Positions 1-9,180 of a stretch of DNA of 64,000 nucleotides are shown one piece after another. Source of the stretch: an uncultured Schlesneria sp. (lineage in GTDB: Bacteria > Planctomycetota > Planctomycetia > Planctomycetales > Planctomycetaceae); contig CAILLA010000245.1 in NCBI GenBank assembly GCA_903834925.1, forward strand, positions 1 to 64,000, written 5' to 3'. Made by a program: the position numbers and the translations under genes. The notes under the pieces are model-generated. The model made no database searches. It saw nothing but the letters and a program-made list of their open reading frames with translations, and was not told the origin of the DNA. Every line of letters begins with the position of its first letter. Positions within the stretch are counted from its first letter, which is position 1.

Positions 1-243
1 CTGAGGGCTGACGAGAATTCGCTCGATTTGCAGTTCGTGAAGTTGATCGAACCATGTTCCGTCAAACTCGAAGACTTCGTACATCCTCTGTGACTGATCA
101 AAGCGTGGATCTGTTGTGCCACCTTCTTCATCAGTCCCAGCGAATCGACTTGGAACGATTAAGACCCAAGTCCTGTCTCCAGCTCGTTCCCATGTTGGCT
201 TTGTCCAACGGAAACCAACCTCCTGCAAATCTGCCTGTGACAT
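1..243 (-). CDS. Hypothetical protein, N-terminal part, cut by left edge
   Basis: Reading the minus strand from the ATG at 243 gives 81 uninterrupted codons that run off the left edge. The start follows an AAGGAGG Shine-Dalgarno sequence at ideal spacing, which makes this a convincing gene although only its first part is present. The peptide begins MSQADLQEVGFRW and is rich in Trp, Phe and acidic residues, with no signal peptide or membrane segment. I do not recognise the family. It is transcribed divergently from the Cys-cluster gene to its right. Confidence 0.7.
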   Translation of the reverse strand, partial: MSQADLQEVGFRWTKPTWERAGDRTWVLIVPSRFAGTDEEGGTTDPRFDQSQRMYEVFEFDGTWFDQLHELQIERILVSPQ

Positions 244-466
244 TCAACGGCCTCCTTGCCAGTCAACACGGGTCCATCCGTGGGTCGGATTATTCATTCC
301 AAGGGGACGTTGGTCAAGCGACTGCCAGGAAGTTATCGTGGATGTTAAGAAACAAAACATGGTTTGGATCACGAATGACCCAGACCAACCTTGTCGTTCT
401 GATTTACCAACATTCCATTTTCACGCACTGAAAAATGAAACGCATGCAGCGATGAGCGGATCTCAA

Positions 467-805
467 ATGAATTCTCTTCCGCTCTTACCTCCAGAAACCT
501 GCGAAGGATGTGGACTCTGTTGTGAAGGAATTGGATCGCCAGTCTTGCTGTATGCTTCGCGTCCGGGATTACCAACGCCACACCCGTTCCGGCCCGCCGA
601 TCTGCCACAGGATTTGATCGACGAAATCGACAATCACTTCGCAGGCTTAACACGCGGCCAGGAATCGCAGGACCGATGCCTGTGGTTTGACCCCGTCGCG
701 CGAGCCTGTCGCCATTACGAGTTTCGACCGCAGATCTGCCAAGACTATGAACTTGGCGGACGAGCATGCCTTCAACGACGACGTGATGAATTGAAGTCGA
801 TGTAA
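467..805 (+). CDS. YkgJ/CxxCxxCC-type zinc- or iron-binding Cys-cluster protein
   Basis: A 112-residue cytoplasmic protein with the Cys pattern of the YkgJ family: CEGCGLCCEG near the N terminus, then single cysteines in DRCLWFD, RACRHYE and PQICQDY. Members of this family coordinate a metal through these cysteines; the exact role is unsettled. The reading frame is open back to 116, but the upstream part does not look like coding sequence. I place the start at 467, after a weak AGCGGA; ATG 452 is an alternative. No operon partner is visible. Confidence 0.7.
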   Translation: MNSLPLLPPETCEGCGLCCEGIGSPVLLYASRPGLPTPHPFRPADLPQDLIDEIDNHFAGLTRGQESQDRCLWFDPVARACRHYEFRPQICQDYELGGRACLQRRRDELKSM

Positions 806-924
806 AAAACGTCAGGTAACGTACTCTTTTTGGTCTCGATCGATTTTATTTAGGAAGTGAAGCAGCGGAGTATCGTACCTCTTGTCCGTCAATGAGATCC
901 TGGTCAAGGCGCGATTCGACGGTG

Positions 925-1368
925 CTATTCATCGACTTTTGGTGGACGACGTCGATCTTTGGTTTCGGTTCGCTCGCGCTTGGCTTCGACTCGTCGTCGC
1001 TTGGACGCACGCGTTGGTTTCACGGCCCGGCGTGGTTTGGGAGCGGTCGCAACCGATTGAAGTAGTGCCTGTAACTTCTCGAGACAGTCAGCGACGTTTT
1101 TTGGCTGGTCTCGAAATCGCTCGCTGCTCAGGACAAGCTCCCCGTCGCCGGTCATCCGCCGCCGATAGGCTGCAACAAACCGGTCTCGCACATCGCCCGG
1201 CAGTGATTCAGACTCGACAAGGCTCCATCGCAGGATCACCTTGGAATTCACTTTGTTGACATTTTGACCGCCAGGCCCTGAACTGCGCGCGGTCGACCAC
1301 GAGAACTCGCGACAAGGGACGCGAATTCGCGGATTAACGCTCAGAATTTCTGATTCGTCGGGAAACAT
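925..1368 (-). CDS. arfB: ArfB/YaeJ-like peptide-chain release factor homologue
   Basis: A 147-residue protein with the release-factor catalytic loop GPGGQNVNKV, whose GGQ glutamine drives peptidyl-tRNA hydrolysis. It lacks the codon-recognition domains of RF1 and RF2. The C terminus is a basic tail rich in Arg and Lys (TRASKRRRVEAKRERTE), as in ArfB (YaeJ), where the tail enters the empty mRNA channel of stalled ribosomes. By family it is a codon-independent ribosome-rescue hydrolase. The frame is open to 1458; ATG 1368 fits the family N terminus best, but no clear ribosome-binding site is seen at either start. Confidence 0.85.
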   Translation of the reverse strand: MFPDESEILSVNPRIRVPCREFSWSTARSSGPGGQNVNKVNSKVILRWSLVESESLPGDVRDRFVAAYRRRMTGDGELVLSSERFRDQPKNVADCLEKLQALLQSVATAPKPRRAVKPTRASKRRRVEAKRERTETKDRRRPPKVDE

Positions 1369-1588
1369 GATGCTGGCATGATAGTTTAATTTCGTTCTCG
1401 TTACCGCGCAGCGGACACGGGAATCGTCTGTAAGGTTCGCGCGGTCACGGAAAATCATGACAATTAAGACGTCATTCGATCCCAGGATTTGGCTACAGCA
1501 AACCGGGAGAGCGAGACTGGTCTGATGAAACGACTTGAAGATGGGGTCGGGCGCGAAGGGCTAATTGGAATCGCAGTCCGCGACAAGG

Positions 1589-1686
1589 GTGCCACGGTGT
1601 TACCGTCTTCGGTAAGGCCGTGCTCTTCGCACGAAGGATCGAATTATGAAGACACGGCCTTGTCGAAGACTCCAAAACCGTGGCAC
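1589..1686. repeat. Repeat family A, copy 1 (double-hairpin palindrome)
   Basis: A 98-bp element bounded by GTGCCAC and GTGGCAC. Inside lie two hairpins joined by a CTCTTCG...GAAGA linker. It is the most diverged of seven copies in the window (others at 8891, 36028, 43975, 57453, 61331 and 61450). It sits between the arfB-like gene and the ExeA-like gene, which are transcribed in the same direction. Confidence 0.75.
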
Positions 1687-1824
1687 CCCAAATAACGACC
1701 GCAATTCCTTCCATATTGCCAAAAACGATTGCCCTAATCCGGTTTGAGCGTTTTATGAGAATAGGGTTCGGCAGGCGCTTCGCCTTCCCGTATACAGACC
1801 TTCGTGGTTCACCACAAACGTTTG

Positions 1825-2652
1825 TCAAGCGGCAACATTCGAACGGGTGATTTCTGAGTGGACGCCTTCGATCTGATCTGCGGATATTCGCTGTAATTGG
1901 TTTGCATAACCAACCAACAAGGCAAAGTCGCAAAGTCGATTGATGCGTCTCGGGATTCCCGAGGATAGCTCATAAACGACGCGTAATGCCGACGGTTCGA
2001 AGATTGGCCTCGTTCGACCAGCTACCTTCAAGCGATGGTCGATGTATTCCGCTGATTCCGATTCGGTGAGCGATTGCAAGAAGCAGTGAAATGCCATCCG
2101 ATCAGCAATTTGAGTCGTGGTTTGCAGAGTACCAATCAGTTCCGGTTGGCCTGCGAGAATCAATGCGAAGTTGGATCGACCCGGTTGTTGAAAGTTCATC
2201 AACTGATGCAGCGTTTGAAAGACTCGACGATCTTCGATCAAGTGTGCATCGTCGATCATAATGACCGGTTCATTCCCGGCGTTCGTCAATTCCCGCAGCC
2301 GAGCTTCGAACGAGCGCAGCAGAACATCGAGTCCCATATTTGCAGAATGGTCATCAGGAAGACTTCCTCCCAATTCATGAGTCAGAAAAGCGACCAGTTC
2401 CTGCGATGAAAGCTGAGGATAAACGAGCTGTAAAACCGGGCGACCGAGTGAAACCTGCTGGCGGACGATCTCCAGGACGTGGGTCTTGCCTGTACCGCTT
2501 GCCCCAACAAGGGCGGCGGCCCCTTTGCCATGCTCGATCAGGTAATTCAGCTTGACGATCGCTTCCTGGTGAAGTCGACCGGAAAAGAATGAGTCAGATC
2601 GACGATCGTGGTCGAACGGCGCTCGCTCCAATTGCCAGTGTCGCTCGTACAT
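1825..2652 (-). CDS. ExeA-family AAA ATPase
   Basis: A 275-residue AAA+ ATPase with Walker A GASGTGKT (residues 50-57), Walker B VIMIDDAH (about 130-137) and a C-terminal helical lid containing GIPRRINRLCD, as in ExeA/GspA and MuB/TniB-type proteins. The opening motif FSGRLHQEA is also typical of ExeA. The family powers assembly or positioning of secretion and pilus machinery. A strong SD (AAGGAGG) precedes the ATG. It lies 33 bp downstream of the single-pass membrane protein at 2686-3159, so the two probably form an operon in which the membrane protein is the ATPase's anchor; that pairing is inference. Confidence 0.85.
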   Translation of the reverse strand: MYERHWQLERAPFDHDRRSDSFFSGRLHQEAIVKLNYLIEHGKGAAALVGASGTGKTHVLEIVRQQVSLGRPVLQLVYPQLSSQELVAFLTHELGGSLPDDHSANMGLDVLLRSFEARLRELTNAGNEPVIMIDDAHLIEDRRVFQTLHQLMNFQQPGRSNFALILAGQPELIGTLQTTTQIADRMAFHCFLQSLTESESAEYIDHRLKVAGRTRPIFEPSALRVVYELSSGIPRRINRLCDFALLVGYANQLQRISADQIEGVHSEITRSNVAA

Positions 2653-2685
2653 TTCGGCCTCCTTGCCGTTTTACTTTTCAATGAT

Positions 2686-3159
2686 TTATCGACGGTTGGT
2701 CGATTCCTTCGGTCCACCTGAGATGCGTCGTGGCGAAACCACGGAATCAGATCGATCAATCTCTTCGATTGTCCCCGTCAGCCAGACCGCCGCAGTATGC
2801 CCCTGGCCGCTTGTCGAAGCATGATCTTTCGTTCGAGTCGTATTCGACCGATCGCTAATGGTTCGAACTGTCACACTCGATCCGGGTTTGGAAGTTTTTG
2901 ACGAATCGAAAGCGGGGGCTGGAAACTCAATGCCATCCAGTTCGGCAATCGAATCCGCTTCGTCATTTTTTGGTCGAGAACCGAAGTAGCTCCACGCACT
3001 CCAACCCGCAAAAAAGATCAAGATGCCTACCATGACATAGGTTATGGGTCGAACGAATTTCATACCCAACGCTTGCACTGACATCCTTGCCTGTTGTCCG
3101 ATCGGTTTCGTTGTTTGACCATTTTGCAGACGAGTTGTTGATTGACCCGCGTCAGTCAT
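2686..3159 (-). CDS. Single-pass membrane protein, ExeA partner
   Basis: A 157-residue protein starting at MTDAGQ after a GAGGA ribosome-binding site. A hydrophobic segment (PITYVMVGILIFFAGW) lies near residue 45, followed by a Ser/Thr-rich extracytoplasmic tail with no recognisable domain. The C-terminal half is low-complexity and polar. It is placed directly upstream of the ExeA-type ATPase on the same strand, an arrangement reminiscent of GspA-GspB pairs. I see no peptidoglycan-binding motif, so the GspB comparison rests only on topology and context. Confidence 0.7.
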   Translation of the reverse strand: MTDAGQSTTRLQNGQTTKPIGQQARMSVQALGMKFVRPITYVMVGILIFFAGWSAWSYFGSRPKNDEADSIAELDGIEFPAPAFDSSKTSKPGSSVTVRTISDRSNTTRTKDHASTSGQGHTAAVWLTGTIEEIDRSDSVVSPRRISGGPKESTNRR

Positions 3160-3341
3160 GGAATCCTCGCTTATGGAAAGGAACAACTGTCTATCACGGC
3201 AAAACTCTGATTGCTGATACAAGCGCAGAATCAAATCCGCTACGGACGAACCACACGTGGATCGCTCATCAATGCTATCGTCAGCTGATGCGAGTGACTT
3301 GAGAGGAGTTTCACCAGAAACCGAATCGTGCCCGGATCGAA

Positions 3342-4457
3342 TTACGTCGACGAAACGAATGTCTGAACGGGATCTTTTTCGTTCTGACTCGCATTGACCA
3401 TCAGGCCCGGAAAATGCTGTTTCAGTTGTTTTGCAAGAGTTTCCATCGAAAATCGCTCGGTAGCATAGTGGCCTGGAAGGATCATTCCGAGACCAAGATC
3501 GCGAGCTTCAAGGCACGCATGAAAACGTGCCTCACCTGTTAGCAATGCCTGACAACCACAGCGATGAGCATCCCTCAGAAATTCAGCAGCCGCTCCGCAC
3601 GCAATCCCAAGCCGATAAATCGTTTGAGAAGGTTCTCCGACAAATTGGACATTCGGCACCCGTAACCGATTAGCAACGACACGATTTAACTCGTCCAATG
3701 AGATTGGTTTGGGAAGGATTCCGTATCGTCCTGCACCGGCAGCATTTGCGACCGCTTTGACGGAAAAAACATCGACTGCAGGCTCTTCATAAGGGTGAGC
3801 CATTCGTAACAGTGCAAGCGCGTGATCCAGACGTTTCGAGGGACAAACGACTTCAACTCGCACTTCTGGCACCTGCTCGAGTTGACCCGATTTGCCGACA
3901 GCAGGATTCGTCGAATCGGACCCGAAAAAGGTTCCCGTGCCGTGAAGATTAAAACTGCAATGTCGATAATTTCCGATCACTCCCGTGCCAGCGTCCCATA
4001 ATGCCTTCCGAACAGCATCCAGATGTGATTCGGGTACGAATGTCACCAGCTTCACCTGATCAGCGACGGCTCGCTGTCGCAATGGCGCAATCTCTTTCAG
4101 TTCAAACAGTTCCGCCAACTGCTGATTAATTCCCGAGGTCGAGTTATCCCAAGCAGTGTGTGGACTATAGACGGCAATTCCATTGCGAAGCAGCGTCAGT
4201 AACATTCGCCCTTCTGGTGTGGCTGCCGTAATTTGTTTGATTGGTTTGAACATGACGGGATGATGTGTCACGACAAGTTCTGCGCCGAAAGCCGCCGCCT
4301 CGGCAGCAACGTCATTTGTCAGGGTCAGACACGTCATCGCTTTTGTCATTTTGGCCGCGTCATCACCAAGCAACAATCCCACATTGTCCCAATCCTCTGC
4401 CAGGTTGAGCGGTGCCAACGCTTTCAAATGCTCGCAAACGTCTCTAACAGTCGTCAT
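3342..4457 (-). CDS. Nif3-like dinuclear metal-centre protein (DUF34)
   Basis: A 371-residue member of the Nif3/DUF34 family. The N-terminal part shows the metal-ligand signature WDNVGLLLG, then LVVTHHPVMFKPI with the paired histidines and the PHTAWDNS motif. The C terminus carries GHYATERF with the remaining His and Glu ligands. The length includes the inserted middle domain found in longer bacterial members (RVEVVCPSKRLDHAL onward). GTP cyclohydrolase-like and metal-insertion roles have been proposed, none firm. The chosen start, MTTVRDV, is preceded by AAAGGA at good spacing; the frame is open to 4544. Confidence 0.9.
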   Translation of the reverse strand: MTTVRDVCEHLKALAPLNLAEDWDNVGLLLGDDAAKMTKAMTCLTLTNDVAAEAAAFGAELVVTHHPVMFKPIKQITAATPEGRMLLTLLRNGIAVYSPHTAWDNSTSGINQQLAELFELKEIAPLRQRAVADQVKLVTFVPESHLDAVRKALWDAGTGVIGNYRHCSFNLHGTGTFFGSDSTNPAVGKSGQLEQVPEVRVEVVCPSKRLDHALALLRMAHPYEEPAVDVFSVKAVANAAGAGRYGILPKPISLDELNRVVANRLRVPNVQFVGEPSQTIYRLGIACGAAAEFLRDAHRCGCQALLTGEARFHACLEARDLGLGMILPGHYATERFSMETLAKQLKQHFPGLMVNASQNEKDPVQTFVSST

Positions 4458-4599
4458 GGAAATCATTCCTTTGGAGGGATAACACGCTGCCAATGAGGCA
4501 GATCGTCGTTTATAATCGGGCAAGTATCGGTGAACTGAAATCACCCGGCTTTGTTGTTTCTTACGGTCGTTAAATCACTTTGCTTTTGGAACATTGGTC

Positions 4600-5814
4600 A
4601 TGTCGAGTTGTGTACTCGCCTACTCAGGCGGTCTGGATACGTCGGTCATCCTCGGTTGGTTACAGGACGAAGGATACGACGTCCACTGTGTCTACGTCGA
4701 CCTCGGACAGCCGGGTGAGGACCGTGAGGCGGTTTTGAAAAAAGCGTTTACTTGCGGAGCCAAGTCAGCTCGAATTGTCGACGCCCAGGAAGAGCTCTGC
4801 CGCGATTTCGCGTTCCCGGTCATGCAATGGCAAGCGAAATACGAAGGAGTTTACCTGCTTGGAACGTCGATCGCCCGTCCATTGATCTCGAAAATCTGCT
4901 TGCAGGTTGCGCGAGAAGTCGGGGCAGACGCGTATGCACACGGCGCGACCGGCAAAGGAAATGACCAGTGTCGATTCCAGCTTGCCGCCGAAGCCTTGGA
5001 GCCTGGCGTCAAAATCATCGCCCCGTGGCGAATCGAAAAGTATCGGGCAAAGTTCCCCGGCCGGACAGAAATGATCGCGTTCTGTCACGAGAAAGGAATC
5101 CCCGTCAAAGCGTCGGTTGCCAAGCCGTACAGCTCGGACGAAAACTGCCTGCATATCAGTTATGAAGCAGGAGTCCTCGAAGACCCTAAAGTCACCGGTG
5201 TCGACGTTCCTGATTATGGAATGACGGTCTCGCCACAGCAGGCACCAGACCAAAGCGAACAGGTCACAATCGGTTTCGAACATGGTGTTCCTGTCACATT
5301 GAACGGCAAGACCGTCAGTCCGCTGACGATGGTCTTGGAGCTGAACAAAATCGGGGGCCGAAACGGGATCGGTCGACTGGACATGATCGAAAACCGGTTC
5401 GTCGGAATGAAAAGCCGCGGTGTTTATGAAGCCCCCGGCATGACACTACTGTACGAGGCTCATCGCTATGTCGAGCAACTGACACTCGATCGCGATCTGC
5501 TGCATCTGCGAGATCGCTTGTCGCCAGAAATTGCCGAGATGGTTTATTACGGCTTCTGGTACACGGCCAAGATGGATGCACTGATGGCCTTCAACAAGCA
5601 GACGCAGGCGGTCGTCACCGGCGAGATCGTATTGCGTTTGTATAAAGGCAATATCACGGTCTGTAGCCGGACCAGCCCCAACAGCCTGTACGACGACAAG
5701 ATCGCCAGCATGGAAGCGGGTGGCTCATACAACCAGACCGACGCCGAAGGATTTTTACGCCTGATGGGACTGCCAGGCCGAGTTCAGGGCCGAGTCAGGC
5801 CGCGAGCGTATTAA
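4600..5814 (+). CDS. argG: Argininosuccinate synthase
   Basis: A 404-residue protein covering the full family length. It has the N-type ATP pyrophosphatase P-loop SGGLDTS (residues 9-15), then GATGKGNDQCRF and the citrulline/aspartate-binding segments such as VKASVAKPYSSDENC. It joins citrulline and aspartate using ATP in arginine biosynthesis. A TTG six bases upstream (4594) is a possible alternative start; ATG 4600 gives the canonical N terminus. It stands alone, divergent from the Nif3-like gene and followed by a terminator-like hairpin at 5874-5906. Confidence 0.97.
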   Translation: MSSCVLAYSGGLDTSVILGWLQDEGYDVHCVYVDLGQPGEDREAVLKKAFTCGAKSARIVDAQEELCRDFAFPVMQWQAKYEGVYLLGTSIARPLISKICLQVAREVGADAYAHGATGKGNDQCRFQLAAEALEPGVKIIAPWRIEKYRAKFPGRTEMIAFCHEKGIPVKASVAKPYSSDENCLHISYEAGVLEDPKVTGVDVPDYGMTVSPQQAPDQSEQVTIGFEHGVPVTLNGKTVSPLTMVLELNKIGGRNGIGRLDMIENRFVGMKSRGVYEAPGMTLLYEAHRYVEQLTLDRDLLHLRDRLSPEIAEMVYYGFWYTAKMDALMAFNKQTQAVVTGEIVLRLYKGNITVCSRTSPNSLYDDKIASMEAGGSYNQTDAEGFLRLMGLPGRVQGRVRPRAY

Positions 5815-5873
5815 ACGCGCAAAGACAGTTTCGGTGCCGTCAGAATTCCATGAAAGCGCCATAACATGAATCG

Positions 5874-5906
5874 ATCCCTCACGATTGTATTTCGATTGTG
5901 AGGGAT
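5874..5906 (+). terminator. Hairpin terminator after argG
   Basis: A 9-bp perfect stem, ATCCCTCAC (5874-5882) with GTGAGGGAT (5898-5906), is followed by the T-rich stretch TGTTTGTCTTTG. It lies 60 bp after the argG stop. The long 15-nt loop makes it a less than ideal intrinsic terminator. Confidence 0.55.
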
Positions 5907-5948
5907 TGTTTGTCTTTGTTGATCACATCCCAGGGAAGGGTTTTCGCT

Positions 5949-6908
5949 ATGCGTTGGGCCTTGATCTCAATCAAACGATTTTTGCCTGCGGGCATTCCAC
6001 TGGTTCTGGTTACGACCTTCGCCATCATTTTCGAATTTCAGAATCACACAAAGATCTCTCCAAAAGAGAATTTCCTGTTGGTCACGGATGATCAATTAGC
6101 GGTCCGGGGCAAGCCATACGTTTCCGGGGATGCGGAACGAAAAAAATTCATTGGTCCAGAATTTTCAATTCCTGTAGCAAAGAAAACCGTTCTGACTCGG
6201 CAAGCTGGCCTGAGTTTTTTCGGCCGAGGTCACAATTGTTCATTCGAAGCCGAATTGCCAGAGTTCCTTATTAATTCACCTTTCTTGAAAAAGCTGAGTC
6301 AACAGCTTTGCGATCACTACAGGCAAAGTGCCATCGACTTTACAAAGGTGGACTGGTCATTGGTTCTCGATGGTTTTCAGGAGCCATCGTTTTCGTTGAG
6401 GAATTGGGAAGGGACGATCACTGTCGACATTGCTTATTTGACGCCAAAAGCAGTTAGTCTGATCGAGTATTATTGGGAATTCACTGGCGGGGCACACGGA
6501 AATGGAGGGGCTTACGGCCAGTGTTTTGTCGACGACCACGGATCAGTTCGCCAATTGAAGCTCGAAGACGTGTTCGATCCGAACAGTGACTGGAAAAAGC
6601 GATTAGTCGAACATTGTGTCAGCGACCTTCGGTGCCAGGAAGCAACATTTGTTACAGACGCGTTGGTACAGAACCCTGAATCAGCAACGACTTCGCCTGA
6701 CAGTTTTTGTGATTTGAAACAATTCTCAACGAGTGATTTGACCTCTTTCACGTTATCACCGGCAGGGCTGAGGTTTTACTTCTCGCCTTATCACGTGGGG
6801 ACTTATGCCGACGGAGGCTTTACCGTTGGAGTCCCCTACTACGTCATTCGCGACTGTATTCCAGATGAAAGTCCGGCCCGATTATTCATGACGCCGAGTT
6901 CGCGTTGA
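5949..6908 (+). CDS. Secreted/membrane-anchored DUF3298 (RsiV-like) protein
   Basis: A 319-residue protein with an N-terminal hydrophobic anchor (LPAGIPLVLVTTFAIIF) and a C-terminal DUF3298 domain. The domain is marked by YYWEFTGGAHGNGG and later by FYFSPYHVGTYADGGF and a tyrosine-rich end. DUF3298 occurs in the anti-sigma factor RsiV, where it binds lysozyme, and in many secreted proteins of unknown role. There is no anti-sigma motif or neighbouring sigma gene here, so a regulatory role is not supported. ATG 5949 is chosen because of the upstream GGGAAGGG. Confidence 0.75.
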   Translation: MRWALISIKRFLPAGIPLVLVTTFAIIFEFQNHTKISPKENFLLVTDDQLAVRGKPYVSGDAERKKFIGPEFSIPVAKKTVLTRQAGLSFFGRGHNCSFEAELPEFLINSPFLKKLSQQLCDHYRQSAIDFTKVDWSLVLDGFQEPSFSLRNWEGTITVDIAYLTPKAVSLIEYYWEFTGGAHGNGGAYGQCFVDDHGSVRQLKLEDVFDPNSDWKKRLVEHCVSDLRCQEATFVTDALVQNPESATTSPDSFCDLKQFSTSDLTSFTLSPAGLRFYFSPYHVGTYADGGFTVGVPYYVIRDCIPDESPARLFMTPSSR

Positions 6909-6928
6909 GGCGCTAAGGAAACCGTCAT

Positions 6929-7555
6929 TCATTTGATGGAATTCAAAAATTCGTCAATTTCCTGATCCGTGAGAAATCCTTCTTCGCCTTGAAGAATCAA
7001 GACTGCGTCATCCAGTTTCCCGCGAAAATGTCCTGTCACCTGTCGGTACTTCGTTGTCGACGCCCGGTCTTCTCCGCGTCCGATTTCAAATTGGGACGGC
7101 ACTTCGCGAATCACCAGCGTGCGGGTTTCATGCTCATTCAGATCAATCTTTTTCAGCTCGGGCGAGATCCGTTCGATGGTGTCTTTCAAATAGGTTTGCT
7201 TTTGTTCGTACGTCATCAGGTTTGTATGCAATTGTTCGATGATCAGAACTCCGCGTCCCTCGCGATGAGCGTACAAAGCGATATCAAATCGCATGAACAT
7301 GTTATCGATCGTAACCCCCGATTTTCCTTCGAAACTCTCTGGTAGTTTCCAATCGGTGATTTTTGACGCAGCCGTTTCAGCACCCTCCCTGGTCGCATCG
7401 ACGTGAGGGAAGAACAGAAACATGGTGAGAACACAGCAACCTGCACACATGAAAAAAACACCGCAGGATGCAATCGCGCCGATCGAAAGCAGACGCAGAA
7501 ATCCTCGACTTCGCGTTGGTGACGGCGTTTCAATCGGTAATTCTAATCGAGGCAT
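6929..7555 (-). CDS. Single-pass membrane protein of unknown function
   Basis: A 208-residue protein starting at MPRLELPIE after AAAGGA. One transmembrane segment (LLSIGAIASCGVFFMCAGCCVLTMFLFF) lies near residues 22-50. A predicted extracytoplasmic domain of about 150 residues follows; it is rich in charged residues and alternating beta-type stretches (RGVLIIEQLH, HETRTLVIREV). I do not recognise a domain. It converges on the DUF3298 gene with a 20-bp gap. Confidence 0.7.
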   Translation of the reverse strand: MPRLELPIETPSPTRSRGFLRLLSIGAIASCGVFFMCAGCCVLTMFLFFPHVDATREGAETAASKITDWKLPESFEGKSGVTIDNMFMRFDIALYAHREGRGVLIIEQLHTNLMTYEQKQTYLKDTIERISPELKKIDLNEHETRTLVIREVPSQFEIGRGEDRASTTKYRQVTGHFRGKLDDAVLILQGEEGFLTDQEIDEFLNSIK

Positions 7556-7714
7556 CGAGTCCTTTCGGGTCACTCGAAGATTCGGCTCGCGCTTTTTTGA
7601 TGTTCCACAAGGTAACAACTCATCGAATCGGATTCACGCGACTACCAGTTGCCACAATGAAAGAATCTGCGCAAGCCGGAAAAGGTTGATCAACGAGTTC
7701 GATGAGCGCTGTCT

Positions 7715-7781
7715 CCGTAGCATGGGCTTCAGCCCGTGCAAGATCAACACGTATTGTCGTTAGAAAGCCAACACTACAAAA
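7715..7781. repeat. Repeat family B, copy 1
   Basis: About 67 bp beginning GTAGCATGGGCTTCAGCCCG and ending GAAAGCCAACACTACAAAAA. The same ends occur at 34402-34466. GGGCT...AGCCC forms the left hairpin. It is intergenic, upstream of the aldo/keto reductase. Confidence 0.7.
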
Positions 7782-7863
7782 ACGTACTCATTTGCAAGCC
7801 AGATGAAAGGCGCTCTAACATGGTGTGCAAAGGCGGCGGCAATTGATTTTTCGGAGCGACTTA

Positions 7864-8832
7864 ATGCAGACCCGGAACCTCGGAAACTCGGACCTGGCGA
7901 TTACACCCATCGGATTCGGTGCGTGGGCGATTGGCGGCGGAGGGTGGGCTTTTGGATGGGGCTCGCAGGACGACGCCGATTCCATTGCTTCCATTCACGA
8001 AGCGCTCGATTGCGGCATCAACTGGATTGACACCGCCGCAGTTTATGGACTCGGTCACTCCGAGGAAGTCGTGGCCAAGGCATTGGCAGACATACCGAGC
8101 GAGCGCCGCCCGTATGTCTTCACCAAATGTGCTCGCGTCTGGGATGAGAATCGGCAAGTCGGCAAATGCCTGAAAGCGGATAGCATCCGTAGGGAATGCG
8201 AAGCCAGCCTGCGTCGCTTGAAGGTCGACGTCATTGACTTGTACCAGGTTCACTGGCCAGAGCCGCCGGAAGACATCGACGAGGGTTGGCAAGCCGTCCA
8301 GAAACTCAAGGAGGAAGGAAAGATCCGCTGGGCCGGCGTGTCGAATTTCAGCGTGGCACAAATGGAGCAAGTGACCTCCTACGGTCCCATCACCTCATTG
8401 CAGCCGCCCTATTCGATCCTGCGTCGTGAGATCGAAGCCGAAACGTTGCCCTACTGCCAGAAGAACAACATCGGTGTGATCGTCTATTCACCCATGCAGT
8501 CGGGGCTCCTCACCGGGGCCTGGACGAAGGAGCGGCACGAGGCTCTTCCCGCCGACGATTGGCGTCGAGAAAAAAATAAGCAATTTCAGGAACCGTTGTT
8601 CTCGCGGAACCTGCGCCTGGTGGAAGTGCTGCGCGGCATCGGTAGTAAGCACGGCAAGTCACCAGGAGAAGTGGCCATTGCCTGGACGTTGCGACAGCCG
8701 TCCGTCACCGCTGCGATCGTGGGAGCCAGAAAACCAGGACAACTCAGCCAATTAATCGGTGCCGCCTCATGGCAGTTGTCTCCCGTAGAAATGAGTGAAA
8801 TCGAGCGATTTCTGGCAGAGAACCCGGGCTGA
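7864..8832 (+). CDS. Aldo/keto reductase
   Basis: A 322-residue (beta/alpha)8 oxidoreductase. The catalytic tetrad is readable: Asp and Tyr in WIDTAAVYGLGHSE, Lys in YVFTKCARV and His in DLYQVHWPEP. The NADPH-binding end has GVIVYSPMQSGLLTG and TAAIVGARKPGQL. It belongs to the general stress/YghZ-like branch that reduces aldehydes and ketones; the substrate is not determinable. ATG 7864 begins at the family-typical MQTRNLG. It stands alone between repeat B1 and a 1.4-kb non-coding stretch. Confidence 0.93.
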   Translation: MQTRNLGNSDLAITPIGFGAWAIGGGGWAFGWGSQDDADSIASIHEALDCGINWIDTAAVYGLGHSEEVVAKALADIPSERRPYVFTKCARVWDENRQVGKCLKADSIRRECEASLRRLKVDVIDLYQVHWPEPPEDIDEGWQAVQKLKEEGKIRWAGVSNFSVAQMEQVTSYGPITSLQPPYSILRREIEAETLPYCQKNNIGVIVYSPMQSGLLTGAWTKERHEALPADDWRREKNKQFQEPLFSRNLRLVEVLRGIGSKHGKSPGEVAIAWTLRQPSVTAAIVGARKPGQLSQLIGAASWQLSPVEMSEIERFLAENPG

Positions 8833-8890
8833 GGAATTGGGCTCCAACAAGAGATACTAGTGCGTCTTCCAGGCTAAAAGTTTGGGTTGT

Positions 8891-8983
8891 GTGCCACTGC
8901 ATCGGAGTCTTCTCCGACACAGTGTCTTCCCTATTTTCGAGGCAATCGAAGAGCACTGGGTGACCGAAGACGGTCATCCAGTG
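8891..8983. repeat. Repeat family A, copy 2 (reverse orientation)
   Basis: GTGCCACTGCATCGGAG...CTCCGACACAGTG forms one hairpin and CACTGGGTGACCG...CGGTCATCCAGTG the other, joined by the usual linker. The last bases differ from the GTGGCAC end of other copies. Confidence 0.75.
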
Positions 8984-9180
8984 AAACCCGAATATTTAGA
9001 TTTGAACAGAAGGTAACGAGGGTAACAAAGAAATTCAGAATGAAGCATTCACCCAGAGCGCGCCGGACAGCTCTGACGGCACCCTGCCTGGATGCGATTT
9101 TCTTCACTTCATTACCTTCGTATCCTGCTGTTCGAAAATCTTCTCTTCCATTCTGTGATAATCCAGTCACCGCGAAATTC